A stretch of DNA of 64,000 nt, from contig NZ_SWCN01000006.1 in the NCBI RefSeq assembly GCF_005116575.1, forward strand, positions 62,001-126,000. The letters run 5' to 3'. Made by a program: the position numbers and the translations under genes. A model generated the notes under the pieces. That model worked only from the letters and a program-made list of their open reading frames with translations, did no database searches and was not told the DNA's origin. Below, piece after piece: positions 34,851 to 44,048 of this stretch. This DNA is from Desulforhopalus sp. IMCC35007. Its GTDB lineage: Bacteria; Desulfobacterota; Desulfobulbia; Desulfobulbales; Desulfocapsaceae. The number at the start of each line of letters is the position of its first letter. The first letter of the stretch is position 1.

Positions 34851-35837
34851 TCAGGCGATCGGATTGAAGCCTTTGCCTTCGCGATATACGGATTCCGCCT
34901 GCTCTTTGAAACGTCGAAAGATTTCTGCTACCGACAGGATCTTGTCCATTTTGAAGGTGTTTTCGCCGGAAAAAATTAAGCCGTCTTTGGTGTTGCCGTT
35001 TTTAGCCATCATCAGCCGTTCATTTATGCAGTAATGGTGGTCGCATTTTTTGAGACAGAGATGCGGGCATTTTTTGGTACTGACATCTTCGCCGGCATTC
35101 ATGCCTTTTACAAAGGGGTTGTTGATGGCCCGTCCAGGCATTCCTACGGGGGAGGAGGTGAGGACGATATCTTCTTGTTTGGCATCGAGAAAGGCCTGTT
35201 TGTACTCGTCAGATACGTCACACTCCTTGCTCAGCACAAATCTTGAAGCTATCTGAACCCCGTCTGCACCATACTTGTCCATCATTTCGGCCATCTCAAA
35301 GCCGTTGGTGATACCACCGGCTGCGATCAGGGGGATTTTTTTGATGGCGTCCCGGATAGCCGGAAAAATTTCCCGAAGAGGCTTGTCCGTTCCAAGGTGG
35401 CCGCCGGCCTCTTTAGCTTCAACTATAACTGCTGCTGCTCCAAGCTTTTCTGCCATTTTGGCAAGGGCTGGAGAGCTTACTATCATGACGATGGGGGTGT
35501 TGTGTTCTTTACCGATCTTGAAAATGTCCCGGGAAAAGCCCGCGCCGGTAACTATCATGTCAACACCTGCATCAATGGATGTCATTACCAGATTGTAGAA
35601 ATCCTTCATGGCATACATAATGTTTACGGCAATAATTCCATCGGTTCCAGCTTTTGCTTTTTTTATGTCTTCGTGAAGCTCCTCAGGGGGGAGTCCGGAG
35701 CCGCCAATTATTCCTATTCCACCACAATTGGCCACTGGAATCGCCAAAGCAGAAGTCGAAACACGTATAGACATTCCACCCTGAAGAAGTGGAAAGGTTG
35801 CTTTGAGATTCGCAATGTTTAGTGAAGGTAACTTCAT
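34851..35837 (-). CDS. NPD/nitronate monooxygenase-family flavoprotein with Cys-rich C-terminus
   Basis: 328 aa from ATG 35837, with AAGGAG 10 nt upstream. The FMN TIM-barrel fold is shown by PLLQGGMSIRVST, CGGIGIIGGSG, the VEAKEAGGHLGTD phosphate loop and PLIAAGGITNG. The group includes nitronate monooxygenases, FabK-like enoyl reductases and proteins of unknown role. Near the end, CPHLCLKKCDHHYC (CX3CX3CX4C) could bind a metal or Fe-S cluster and is not part of classical NMO. The frame is open upstream to 35906, but that part is unrelated. Confidence 0.82.
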   Translation of the reverse strand: MKLPSLNIANLKATFPLLQGGMSIRVSTSALAIPVANCGGIGIIGGSGLPPEELHEDIKKAKAGTDGIIAVNIMYAMKDFYNLVMTSIDAGVDMIVTGAGFSRDIFKIGKEHNTPIVMIVSSPALAKMAEKLGAAAVIVEAKEAGGHLGTDKPLREIFPAIRDAIKKIPLIAAGGITNGFEMAEMMDKYGADGVQIASRFVLSKECDVSDEYKQAFLDAKQEDIVLTSSPVGMPGRAINNPFVKGMNAGEDVSTKKCPHLCLKKCDHHYCINERLMMAKNGNTKDGLIFSGENTFKMDKILSVAEIFRRFKEQAESVYREGKGFNPIA

Positions 35838-35877
35838 AGAGGTGCTGCTCCTTTTTAAAAATAATATTAGAGTTGAG

Positions 35878-35906
35878 ATAATGCATCTCTTGCTCGCTTT
35901 TGTCAA
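35878..35906 (-). promoter_or_regulatory. Putative promoter of the NPD-family/pcnB unit
   Basis: On the minus strand TTGACA (35901-35906) and CATTAT (35878-35883) are 17 bp apart, about 40 bp before the gene start. Confidence 0.5.
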
Positions 35907-36014
35907 GAAAAGTATAAATCGTTCAAGATCGCGTAAAACAAGGCATTCCAGGACGGAACCTGCTGATGTGGCGTGATAATTTTACGATTACAGGTGTTGG
36001 GTCTGGCCTGTTGC

Positions 36015-36043
36015 TTGACAAAAGTATAAAATTACGGTTAAAT
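36015..36043 (+). promoter_or_regulatory. Putative sigma-70 promoter for hisS
   Basis: TTGACA (36015-36020), 17-bp spacer, TTAAAT (36038-36043), about 55 bp upstream of hisS. Confidence 0.55.
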
Positions 36044-36095
36044 TCGCAGTTTTTGATTAAATATAGTCTCTATCCTATTATCATTACATTGGAGA

Positions 36096-37352
36096 ATGGT
36101 TTTGAAGATCAAGGCCCTGAAAGGCTTTAAAGACATTATACCCGGAGAGGTCGAGCTGTGGCAGTATCTTGAGTCCACTGCGCGAGGAGTTTTTGAACGA
36201 TTTGATTTCAACGAGATTCGTTTGCCGATTCTTGAAGAAACTCAGCTTTTTGCAAGGTCTATTGGCGAAGCCACAGATATCGTTGAAAAAGAGATGTACA
36301 CCTTTGTCGACAAACAGGTCACCATGCGACCTGAAGCGACGGCATCACTTTTGCGGGCGTATATCGAGCATGGTCTGTATGTGCAAAAACCTGTGCAGCG
36401 CCTTTTCACTATCGGTCCGATGTTTCGCCATGAGCGCCCACAAAAAGGGCGTCTGCGGCAATTCCATCAACTGGATGTGGAAGTACTCGGTTCTGAAAGT
36501 CCCAGGGTTGATTCAGAACTCATCTCCATGGGGGCCATGCTCTTTGATGAGCTGGGGATAAAGGTCAGCCTGGAAATTAATTCACTTGGCTGCCCTGCCT
36601 GTCGCCCCGGTTATCGAGAAATACTTGTTGCCTATATAGCTGAGCGTTTTGACGCGCTCTGCAGTGACTGCAAGCGCCGGAGCAAAACCAATCCACTGAG
36701 AGTGCTCGACTGCAAGGTCCCTACCTGCAGAGAGCAGATTAAGGATGCCCCTTCAATTCTCGAGCATCTCTGCGGGGATTGCAGTGACCACTTTGGCAAA
36801 GTGCAGGATGGATTGATACAGCTTGGTGTTGACTATAAACTCAATAAATTCATGGTTCGTGGTCTCGATTATTACTGCAAAACCACATTTGAGTTTATTA
36901 CTGCAGATCTTGGTTCCCAGGCTGCGGTGGCTGCAGGCGGCAGATATGATGGACTGATCGAGACCCTTGGGGGGCCAAAAGACAGCCCTGGCATCGGCTT
37001 TGCCATGGGTATGGAAAGGCTGGTGCTCTTGCTGCAACTCCAGAACAGGGAGGTCACGATTGCTCAAACCGATCTTTTTATTGCCGGGCTTGGTGATGAA
37101 GGTGTCCGGGTTGGTTACGGACTGGCCCATGGCCTGCGGAAAAAAGGGCTCTCTGTTGCCATGGACCACGAAGGACGAAGCCTGAAAGCACTCATGAAAC
37201 AGGCCAATAAGGCTGCTGCCCGTTATACCCTGATTATCGGTGATTCTGAGATAGCGTCGGGTAAAGGGGTGCTGAGAGATATGCATGACCGCGAGGCAGA
37301 GCAGCAGGATGTTGACTTATCTGCGGAAGCTATTCTTTCAGCGATGGGGTAA
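36096..37352 (+). CDS. hisS: Histidyl-tRNA synthetase
   Basis: 418 aa, class II synthetase. Motif 2 (FRHERPQKGRLRQFHQLDVE), the histidine-binding GLDYYCKTTFEF and motif 3 (GIGFAMGMERLVLLL) are present, with the C-terminal anticodon domain (about 325-418). A set of cysteines (CPACRPGY, CSDCKR, CRE, CGDCSDHFG) in the insertion is zinc-like. The ATG at 36096 is only one base after GGAG; a TTG at 36102 (MKIKALKG) has better spacing and may be the real start. It charges tRNA-His in the cytoplasm. aspS follows, as in many bacteria. Confidence 0.96.
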   Translation: MVLKIKALKGFKDIIPGEVELWQYLESTARGVFERFDFNEIRLPILEETQLFARSIGEATDIVEKEMYTFVDKQVTMRPEATASLLRAYIEHGLYVQKPVQRLFTIGPMFRHERPQKGRLRQFHQLDVEVLGSESPRVDSELISMGAMLFDELGIKVSLEINSLGCPACRPGYREILVAYIAERFDALCSDCKRRSKTNPLRVLDCKVPTCREQIKDAPSILEHLCGDCSDHFGKVQDGLIQLGVDYKLNKFMVRGLDYYCKTTFEFITADLGSQAAVAAGGRYDGLIETLGGPKDSPGIGFAMGMERLVLLLQLQNREVTIAQTDLFIAGLGDEGVRVGYGLAHGLRKKGLSVAMDHEGRSLKALMKQANKAAARYTLIIGDSEIASGKGVLRDMHDREAEQQDVDLSAEAILSAMG

Positions 37353-37484
37353 TAAGTGCGATACAAGCGATTATTACGCGTTTTATTTACATAGATTTAG
37401 TTATTTACTTTTTTTCTAATCTTACCGGGTGGCGTCAAATCCGTCTCTTAAGCTAGAAAGCAAAATTCAACATACGCAAACATC

Positions 37485-39269
37485 ATGGAATCAATGGGAA
37501 ATTTGGTCCGGACTCATTTTTGTAATGATCTCGGAGTAGAAAATATAGGTGAACAGGTAACGCTGATGGGCTGGGTCCTTCGCAGGCGTGATCATGGTGG
37601 TGTCATTTTTATCGATCTTCGTGATCGTGATGGTATCACCCAGGTGGTGTTCAACCCTGAAATCAACCCGGAGGTTCATCAGAAGGCACATCAGATTCGC
37701 AGTGAATGGGTTCTTGCCGTGAGTGGCAAAGTAGAGGCCAGGCCCGGTGATATGGCAAACCCCAAACTGGCAACGGGTGCCATTGAGGTGTTGATTGATG
37801 ATCTGCGGATCCTCAACTCCAGCGAAACCCCGCCTTTCCCCCTTGATGAGGATACGGAAGTCTCCGACAACCTGAGGTTGCAATACCGTTATCTGGATCT
37901 ACGCCGGCCGGAGATGGCGGCAAATCTGGTCATGCGTCACAAGGCAGTGATGACTGTGCGTAACTATCTCAACGATGCGGGATTCCTCGATATTGAGACT
38001 CCGATGCTGACACGATCAACTCCTGAAGGTGCCCGAGATTATCTGGTTCCTAGCCGGGTGAACAGTGGTAAATTTTACGCCCTTCCCCAATCTCCCCAGT
38101 TGTTCAAGCAGCTGCTCATGATTGCGGGAATGGATAAGTACTATCAGATCGTTAAATGTTTTCGTGATGAGGATCTGCGGGCCGACCGTCAGCCTGAGTT
38201 TACTCAGATCGATATGGAGCTCAGTTTTGTTGGTGAGGAGCAGATCATGGCCTTGAACGAAGGCATGATTACAACCCTTTTTAAAGAGACTCTGGGGGTT
38301 GATCTTGCACCACCCTTTCCCCGTATCACCTTTGATGAATCGATGAGTCGCTTTGGTACCGACCGCCCTGATATCCGTTTTGGCATGGAGCTTGTCGATC
38401 TTACCGCAATTGCAGCTAACTGTGGCTTCAAGGTCTTTCGCTCCATCGCCGATCAGGGAGGATCTGTTCGCGCCATTAACGCCAAAGGGTGTGCGACCTT
38501 TACCCGTAAAGAACTCGATGGCCTGACTGACTGGGTCACCCAGTTTGGTGCAAAAGGTCTTGCCTGGGTCAAGATGAAGGCTGATGGTGAGTGGCAGTCA
38601 CCCATCGCAAAATTCTTTACCGACGAAGAGCGAGCTGCAATTGCCAAAGAAGTGGATGCTGTTGAGGGTGATCTGCTCTTTTTTGGTGCTGATAGTAACA
38701 AGGTCGTTTTTCAGGTTCTCTCCGAGCTGCGGGTTGAGCTGGCCAAACGTCTTGACCTGTTGAAAAAAGATGATTTCCGTTTTACCTGGGTCACCGACTT
38801 CCCTCTTATGGAATACGATGAGAAGGAAAAGCGCTATCAGGCCCTGCATCATCCCTTTACTGCGCCAAAAGAAGAAGACATCGAAAAACTCGATACTGAT
38901 CCCGCAAAGGTCTATTCCCGTGCCTATGATCTGGTCCTCAACGGTACTGAAATAGGTGGCGGTTCCATTCGTATTCACCAGAAGAGTCTTCAGGCAAAGG
39001 TTCTGAGCGTTCTTGGAATCGGCGAAGAAGAGGCCAATGAAAAGTTTGGCTTTCTCCTGCGCGCTCTGGAACTGGGGGCACCTCCCCATGGAGGCCTGGC
39101 CTTTGGTCTTGATCGTCTCCTGATGATTATCACCGGCAGTGATTCTATCCGTAACGTTATCGCCTTTCCAAAAACCCAGAAGGCAACCTGTCCATTGACC
39201 GATGCTCCGGCATCTGTTGCCCGCAAGCAGCTGACAGAGCTGCATATTCGTCCGGACTGGAAAGAATAA
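37485..39269 (+). CDS. aspS: Aspartyl-tRNA synthetase, bacterial type, probably non-discriminating
   Basis: 594 aa. N-terminal OB anticodon domain, class II core with FRDEDLRADRQPEFTQIDME, bacterial GAD insertion (about 290-420) and motif 3 GLDRLLMIITGSDSIRNVIA. In the anticodon domain the sequence is RRRDHGG: His at this place (residue 37) is found in non-discriminating enzymes that also charge tRNA-Asn, whereas discriminating E. coli AspRS has Leu. That would need GatCAB elsewhere. The first ATG (37485) is kept; ATG 37494 is an alternative, neither with a clear Shine-Dalgarno. Confidence 0.95.
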   Translation: MESMGNLVRTHFCNDLGVENIGEQVTLMGWVLRRRDHGGVIFIDLRDRDGITQVVFNPEINPEVHQKAHQIRSEWVLAVSGKVEARPGDMANPKLATGAIEVLIDDLRILNSSETPPFPLDEDTEVSDNLRLQYRYLDLRRPEMAANLVMRHKAVMTVRNYLNDAGFLDIETPMLTRSTPEGARDYLVPSRVNSGKFYALPQSPQLFKQLLMIAGMDKYYQIVKCFRDEDLRADRQPEFTQIDMELSFVGEEQIMALNEGMITTLFKETLGVDLAPPFPRITFDESMSRFGTDRPDIRFGMELVDLTAIAANCGFKVFRSIADQGGSVRAINAKGCATFTRKELDGLTDWVTQFGAKGLAWVKMKADGEWQSPIAKFFTDEERAAIAKEVDAVEGDLLFFGADSNKVVFQVLSELRVELAKRLDLLKKDDFRFTWVTDFPLMEYDEKEKRYQALHHPFTAPKEEDIEKLDTDPAKVYSRAYDLVLNGTEIGGGSIRIHQKSLQAKVLSVLGIGEEEANEKFGFLLRALELGAPPHGGLAFGLDRLLMIITGSDSIRNVIAFPKTQKATCPLTDAPASVARKQLTELHIRPDWKE

Positions 39270-39300
39270 AGCTTTGATGTAACCGTAAGTTTTTGTACAG

Positions 39301-39337
39301 ACTCCCCGCATATCCTTATGGTGTGCGGGGAGTTTTT
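39301..39337 (+). terminator. Intrinsic terminator after aspS
   Basis: A perfect 10-bp GC-rich stem, ACTCCCCGCA (39301-39310) with 39324-39333, is followed by TTTTT. Confidence 0.9.
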
Positions 39338-39369
39338 CGTTTACAGGTGGCAAACACCGAGGCACGACT

Positions 39370-40143
39370 ATGGATTTAGTGAACGTATCACCCGAGATCC
39401 TCGTATTTTTGTTCATGGCAGCTTTTTTGGCAGGCTTTCTGGACACACTGGCCGGCGGCGGAGGCTTGATTGTTCTTCCTGCCCTTATTATCAGCGGCAT
39501 TCCTCCACTTTTGGCCCTTGGTACCAACAAACTACAGGGTACAATGGGTACGGCTACCGCCTCTGTTATGATGCTCAGAAGCAGAAAAGTCAGGTGGGAT
39601 GAGATCCGCTATCCGATGTTTCTTGCTTTTTTAGGATCGGCGGCGGGAACTATCGCCGTGCAGTTTATAAATACTGAACTGCTGGTTTTTGTCATTCCCC
39701 TGGTATTGGTATGTATCGCCGCCTATTTTATCCTCTCTCCCCTTATACAGAGCCAGCAGAGTGGGGCTCGCATCTCTTCTCAGAACTACAGACGCTTTAT
39801 CGTGCCTGTTATAGGTTGGTATGATGGCATGTTCGGGCCCGGAACCGGATCTTTTTTTGCGGTTGCCGGTGTTTCACTGCGAGGGATGAATCTTATCGAT
39901 GCAACCGCTAACGCGAAAACCCTCAATTTTGCCACAAATTTTGCCTCTCTTCTGATTTTTCTCATTGCAGGAAAGGTGGTCTGGCTTGCCGGTCTCATCA
40001 TGATGGTCGGTCAGTTTGCAGGGGCCTGGGGTGGGTCGAAATGTTTACTCAGCATTCATCCAAATTATCTACGAATTCTGGTTGTTACGATGTGTCTTGC
40101 GATGCTTGGTAAATACGCTTTGACCATAGGCTGGATTGGCTGA
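39370..40143 (+). CDS. TauE/SafE (TSUP) family membrane exporter
   Basis: 257 aa with about eight membrane helices. The two family repeats are visible: AGFLDTLAGGGGLIVLPAL with TNKLQGTMGT in the first half, and WYDGMFGPGTGSFF with TANAKTLNFATNFASL in the second. Family members export sulfite, sulfoacetate or other organosulfur anions through the inner membrane; the substrate here is unknown. GAGG lies 9 nt before the ATG. It is apparently a single-gene unit after the aspS terminator. Confidence 0.9.
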   Translation: MDLVNVSPEILVFLFMAAFLAGFLDTLAGGGGLIVLPALIISGIPPLLALGTNKLQGTMGTATASVMMLRSRKVRWDEIRYPMFLAFLGSAAGTIAVQFINTELLVFVIPLVLVCIAAYFILSPLIQSQQSGARISSQNYRRFIVPVIGWYDGMFGPGTGSFFAVAGVSLRGMNLIDATANAKTLNFATNFASLLIFLIAGKVVWLAGLIMMVGQFAGAWGGSKCLLSIHPNYLRILVVTMCLAMLGKYALTIGWIG

Positions 40144-40424
40144 TGAAGGATCATACAAAAAAGTAAGGTAGGGTATTGGTAAGGGCGGAATTGATGGCAG
40201 GATAGTACATCAGTTGAACAGGAGTGAAGAACAATGTCTTTGTAGCGGTGTATGGCTTTTATGAATGAGCTGGGTAACGGGACGAGGGGCATGGCAGGTC
40301 GATAATGAAGTTTACAGCTCCATATCAGCTTTGATGTGCTCATCCCCCGAGGCTGGAAAAGGTGAGATGCCTCAGCATGGTTATAGAGAAAAGCCCCATG
40401 CAGCAATGCTCCAGTCCCTGCCCG

Positions 40425-42848
40425 TCAGGGATTTGCAAGTTTTTTTAAACTATAAATCGCCTCGGGTAACCCGATGAGACCATCACCATTCACATCGCCA
40501 CTTTTACTTGCATCAGCGTCGTTTCCTGTCAGCAGTTGCAGGGTGAGAACGGTGTCTTTAAGCGTAACCTCACTGTCTCCATCAATGTCTCCAACCACTG
40601 ATGCTACAAGACCGGTGAGACTGATGTCGTCTAGTGACATGCCAGCGTAAGCATAATTGCCACCATCATTGAAGTATGTCCAGCGTAAATATACCGCTTC
40701 AGCGTTGTCTGCATGTTCTGATAGGTCGAAAGAAAATGGCGTCCAGCTGTTAAAATAGAAGGGACCGTTTTTTGAATACATCTCCTGCCAGGCGCCGTCT
40801 GCCCCATTTTTGTATTCGACTCTTGCTGTATAATTCGAGTAGATGGCATACCAGCTGCTGAAGTTGAGATGGACTTTTGTATAAGCGCTACAGTCAATTG
40901 GACCCATGGTCAAGGTAGAGGTCGTAAAAGCCACATAATCTAAATCAGTGTCATAAAGGTTTGCGCCAGTATTGGGAGCGCTTGGGCCTCCATAGAGCTC
41001 TGTTTTATCTGTCCACGGTCCAAATTCCCAAACTCCGGTTTTCACCACATTACCAGGCTCTGTGTCAAGAGAATCAGTGAAGAACGCTGTATGTACTTCA
41101 AACGGCTGATCGCTTTCATCAAACTGGCTTGGGTCGGCCATACTTGTGACCCGGATAGTGAAATATTCACCTGAGAAATCTGTTGGTATATCCCATGAAT
41201 ACTGCCGATCATTGAGGGTGTCGCTGGCAATTGATGAGTGAAACACACCCTGTTGATAGAGATCAATTTTTACATTGCCTGTGATACTGTTTGAGTTCCA
41301 GGTGATGTCGTAGGAGTTACCCGCTGTAAAGACGAGTGACTGGTTGGGGTATTCAACTAAAATTTTGTTTCCATCCAGATCTCTGGCTCTGTAGTCAGCA
41401 TAGACATTTTTCAGCAGGCGGAGAACTCTCGCATTATTGGCAAGGACAGTATCGCCGGCTTTGAGCCCGCTATGGGTTATGTCGGGATCAGAGAAGAGGC
41501 CGACCTTGACATGATCCAGGCCGTCTGCGTAGTAAACTCCATCGTTATAAGCCATGATTGAAGAGTATCCTGTTTCGCCGGCTTGGGGGTGCCAGTGGTA
41601 GCCTGCGGCATCTGTTCCGATTGGAGGGCCGGTCGGGCCGGGTGAAGAAATCTGGTCAGCGGCATGTGCCAAGCCCATATTGTGGCCGATTTCGTGGCAG
41701 GGCGTGTAGCCATCAAAGACGTTTTCATCTACGACACTAAAGGCATAGGCAGGGGATCCAGAGAGGCTTGTCAGTATCCAGGCAATCCCGCCGCCACTGC
41801 TGGACGAGCCATTTCCGACGATCAGTGAAACGAAATCAGCGCCATAGTTATCCCTGATAGTATGAACCTCATCCATGATGGAATCATTGGTTCGAGTTAT
41901 GAAATCAAGAAAATCTCCCTTGTCGTGGCTTGCGCTTTGTGTGTAGTCTAAAATTTCAGAATGGACCAAGTTGAGGGTAATGCCAGTAGTGGTATTGCCA
42001 TGTGTATCATTTGCCATTGCTATTCCCAAGGCAATCACATTCTGCATGTTTGCAAGACTGCCAACCTCACTGAAAGCCTGGGCTGTATATACGACAAGTA
42101 TGTCGACCACAACGCCCGCAATGGATTCGTCTACAGCAAGCGCCTGTACTGATCCGACTTCTGTCTCAGAGGTTTCTTCGGATTGCATCTTCGTACCATT
42201 GCTCTGAGGTGTTGCCTGGCGTGGGGCGTAGCGATGTGGCCCGATATCATCAGGCTCTTCTGTTGCAGGGTCAAGTTCAAGAGCATAGTACTGATAATCC
42301 TGGGGATTAAAGTTGATGGCATACATCCTGTTCTGTTCAGGGATGATTATTTTGGCTCGGACCTCATTGTTTGATTGAGCAACAAAAACGCGGCCATATT
42401 CTGAGCCATTAATCCGGGCTGTTGTTGTGACTGTCCCGTTCACGTTTTGTATTGATGCGCTGACTGTTGCTGCAACCTGCACATCATCAAAAAGTTGAAA
42501 TGAGATCTCTTGACCTTCTACTAAGGTATTTTGAGATAAAAGAGCAGATGGCAATATGAAGGGGGTGCTGCGTATTGCATTGTTTTTTAAGCCGAGCCAT
42601 GGCTCTGCCGGGGCAGGGAGTGGTTTTTGGGAGACGGCTACGGGGGATGTGGTTTTTGGCAAAGGAGGAACTGCAATCGGTCGAACCCGCTGAGGAGTCG
42701 TTTGGGCTAGAGTGCCTGGTAGCTGAGAGCTGGAAGCTGAGGGGGCAGTCGTCTGCTCATCGTTCTCAAGACTTTTTGAGCGAATTACTAGAATGGAGAC
42801 GAGTGCGACAATTGTAACGGTAACTGCAATAAGATTTCTTGGTGTCAT
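40425..42848 (-). CDS. Secreted reprolysin-like zinc metalloprotease with dockerin-like C-terminus
   Basis: 807 aa. An N-terminal hydrophobic segment (6-22) acts as signal or anchor. The catalytic domain (about 245-470) holds the zinc motif HEIGHNMGLAH (about 384-394) and a Met-turn SSIMAYN, the signature of metzincins (M12-like). A KRE9/Ig-like domain follows (YPNQSLVFTAGNSYDITWNS), then a beta-sandwich of MAM/CUB type (about 590-745). The last 57 residues have two dockerin-like calcium loops, GDIDGDSEVTLKD and GDVNGDGLIGLPE. A propeptide of about 200 residues seems present. A cohesin-like protein is encoded at 14715-15629; pairing is speculative. Confidence 0.85.
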   Translation of the reverse strand: MTPRNLIAVTVTIVALVSILVIRSKSLENDEQTTAPSASSSQLPGTLAQTTPQRVRPIAVPPLPKTTSPVAVSQKPLPAPAEPWLGLKNNAIRSTPFILPSALLSQNTLVEGQEISFQLFDDVQVAATVSASIQNVNGTVTTTARINGSEYGRVFVAQSNNEVRAKIIIPEQNRMYAINFNPQDYQYYALELDPATEEPDDIGPHRYAPRQATPQSNGTKMQSEETSETEVGSVQALAVDESIAGVVVDILVVYTAQAFSEVGSLANMQNVIALGIAMANDTHGNTTTGITLNLVHSEILDYTQSASHDKGDFLDFITRTNDSIMDEVHTIRDNYGADFVSLIVGNGSSSSGGGIAWILTSLSGSPAYAFSVVDENVFDGYTPCHEIGHNMGLAHAADQISSPGPTGPPIGTDAAGYHWHPQAGETGYSSIMAYNDGVYYADGLDHVKVGLFSDPDITHSGLKAGDTVLANNARVLRLLKNVYADYRARDLDGNKILVEYPNQSLVFTAGNSYDITWNSNSITGNVKIDLYQQGVFHSSIASDTLNDRQYSWDIPTDFSGEYFTIRVTSMADPSQFDESDQPFEVHTAFFTDSLDTEPGNVVKTGVWEFGPWTDKTELYGGPSAPNTGANLYDTDLDYVAFTTSTLTMGPIDCSAYTKVHLNFSSWYAIYSNYTARVEYKNGADGAWQEMYSKNGPFYFNSWTPFSFDLSEHADNAEAVYLRWTYFNDGGNYAYAGMSLDDISLTGLVASVVGDIDGDSEVTLKDTVLTLQLLTGNDADASKSGDVNGDGLIGLPEAIYSLKKLANP

Positions 42849-43139
42849 TGGTTTGCTGGAGGTTATTCTGTAAAACTAAGGAGCTGTCTTTCATCTTTGC
42901 TCGATGCATTTTGAGTGTGGGTAAGATTATCGCATACCCTCGGCCTGATTGTCAAAGAGATGAAAGATGAGTTGAGCAGATCATCGGACTGACACTAACA
43001 TGTAAGCAGTCGGGAAGAGGCGAGTCTGTCTCGTCGATTCTTGAATCATTTGCAAATGTCTTATGAATCTATAAACATACAAGAACAACGGGCAAAGTAG
43101 ATGCAGACACCCCTCGCACGAAGAAATCCAAGCCCACCC

Positions 43140-44024
43140 TTAAGGTTTTTCTTTTTTGACCATAAAAGTCGTCATTACAATCCCGCTAAAAATAAGGACA
43201 ATGGCCTGGATGTGATTTGTGGTAAGGGTTTCACCAAGGAAAAGCACAGCGAGTATGGTGCTGAATACCGGCATGAGATGGATAAACGGTCCAGCAATAT
43301 TGGCTCCAAGCATAGTAACGGCCCGGTTCCAGAAAATAAAAGCAAGAACGGAGGCAAAAAGGGCGACGTAGCCGATGGTGATCAAGGTGTTGGTAGAGAG
43401 TATCATCGTTCTGCCCATGGACATCTCCAGCAGGTAAAAAGGCGTGATGAGTGATAGACCCACAATGACAATAGCTGTCTGATAGGCAAAAGGGTGGAGG
43501 CCTTTTGGGTATTTTTTCAGGTTGGCAGAGTAGAGGGCCCAGAGAACTGCGGCGATAAAAACGAGAATATCTCCCTTGTTAAACTGCAGGTGAAGAAGCG
43601 TTGCCAGCTTTCCCTGGGAGATGATGAGGAGCACGCCGCTAAGGGACATACAGACCCCAAGGGATTGTCTGAGACTGAGTCCGTCCTTGTACATTATCCA
43701 TGAAATAACGACAATGATAACAGGGATACAGGAGTTTACAAGAACGGCATTGATGGCTGTGGTGGTCTGGATAGCGATGTAGATAAGACTGTTGAAGCCG
43801 GCCACTCCAACTATACCCTGCATGATGATAAACTTCTTATGCTCCAGGACCAGCTGACGTTGGCAGTAGAGATGGCGGAGGCCAAAGGAGCAGAGAATAA
43901 CCAGAGCAATGGCCCAACGCCAGAAAGACAGGGACATGGGCGGGATAGCCGCGTGCATGCCCCGGCTGAGGACAAAATTTCCTGACCAGAAGAGGGTTGT
44001 CAGTATCAGAAGGATATAGGGCAT
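43140..44024 (-). CDS. EamA/DMT-family transporter
   Basis: 294 aa with ten hydrophobic helices in two five-helix EamA repeats; SGNFVLSRGMHAAIPPMSLS and FWRWAIALVIL in the first are typical. Members export amino acids or other metabolites across the inner membrane; the substrate is unknown. It lies 24 bp after the AI-2E-family gene and may be the last member of an operon beginning with lutA. Confidence 0.88.
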   Translation of the reverse strand: MPYILLILTTLFWSGNFVLSRGMHAAIPPMSLSFWRWAIALVILCSFGLRHLYCQRQLVLEHKKFIIMQGIVGVAGFNSLIYIAIQTTTAINAVLVNSCIPVIIVVISWIMYKDGLSLRQSLGVCMSLSGVLLIISQGKLATLLHLQFNKGDILVFIAAVLWALYSANLKKYPKGLHPFAYQTAIVIVGLSLITPFYLLEMSMGRTMILSTNTLITIGYVALFASVLAFIFWNRAVTMLGANIAGPFIHLMPVFSTILAVLFLGETLTTNHIQAIVLIFSGIVMTTFMVKKEKP

Positions 44025-44048
44025 GTGTCGTTCTTCGTTGTTGATAAA

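Noticed and set aside
40415-40431. Terminator for the metalloprotease gene
   Set aside because: The 6-bp hairpin overlaps the stop codon and has no T-run on the minus strand.
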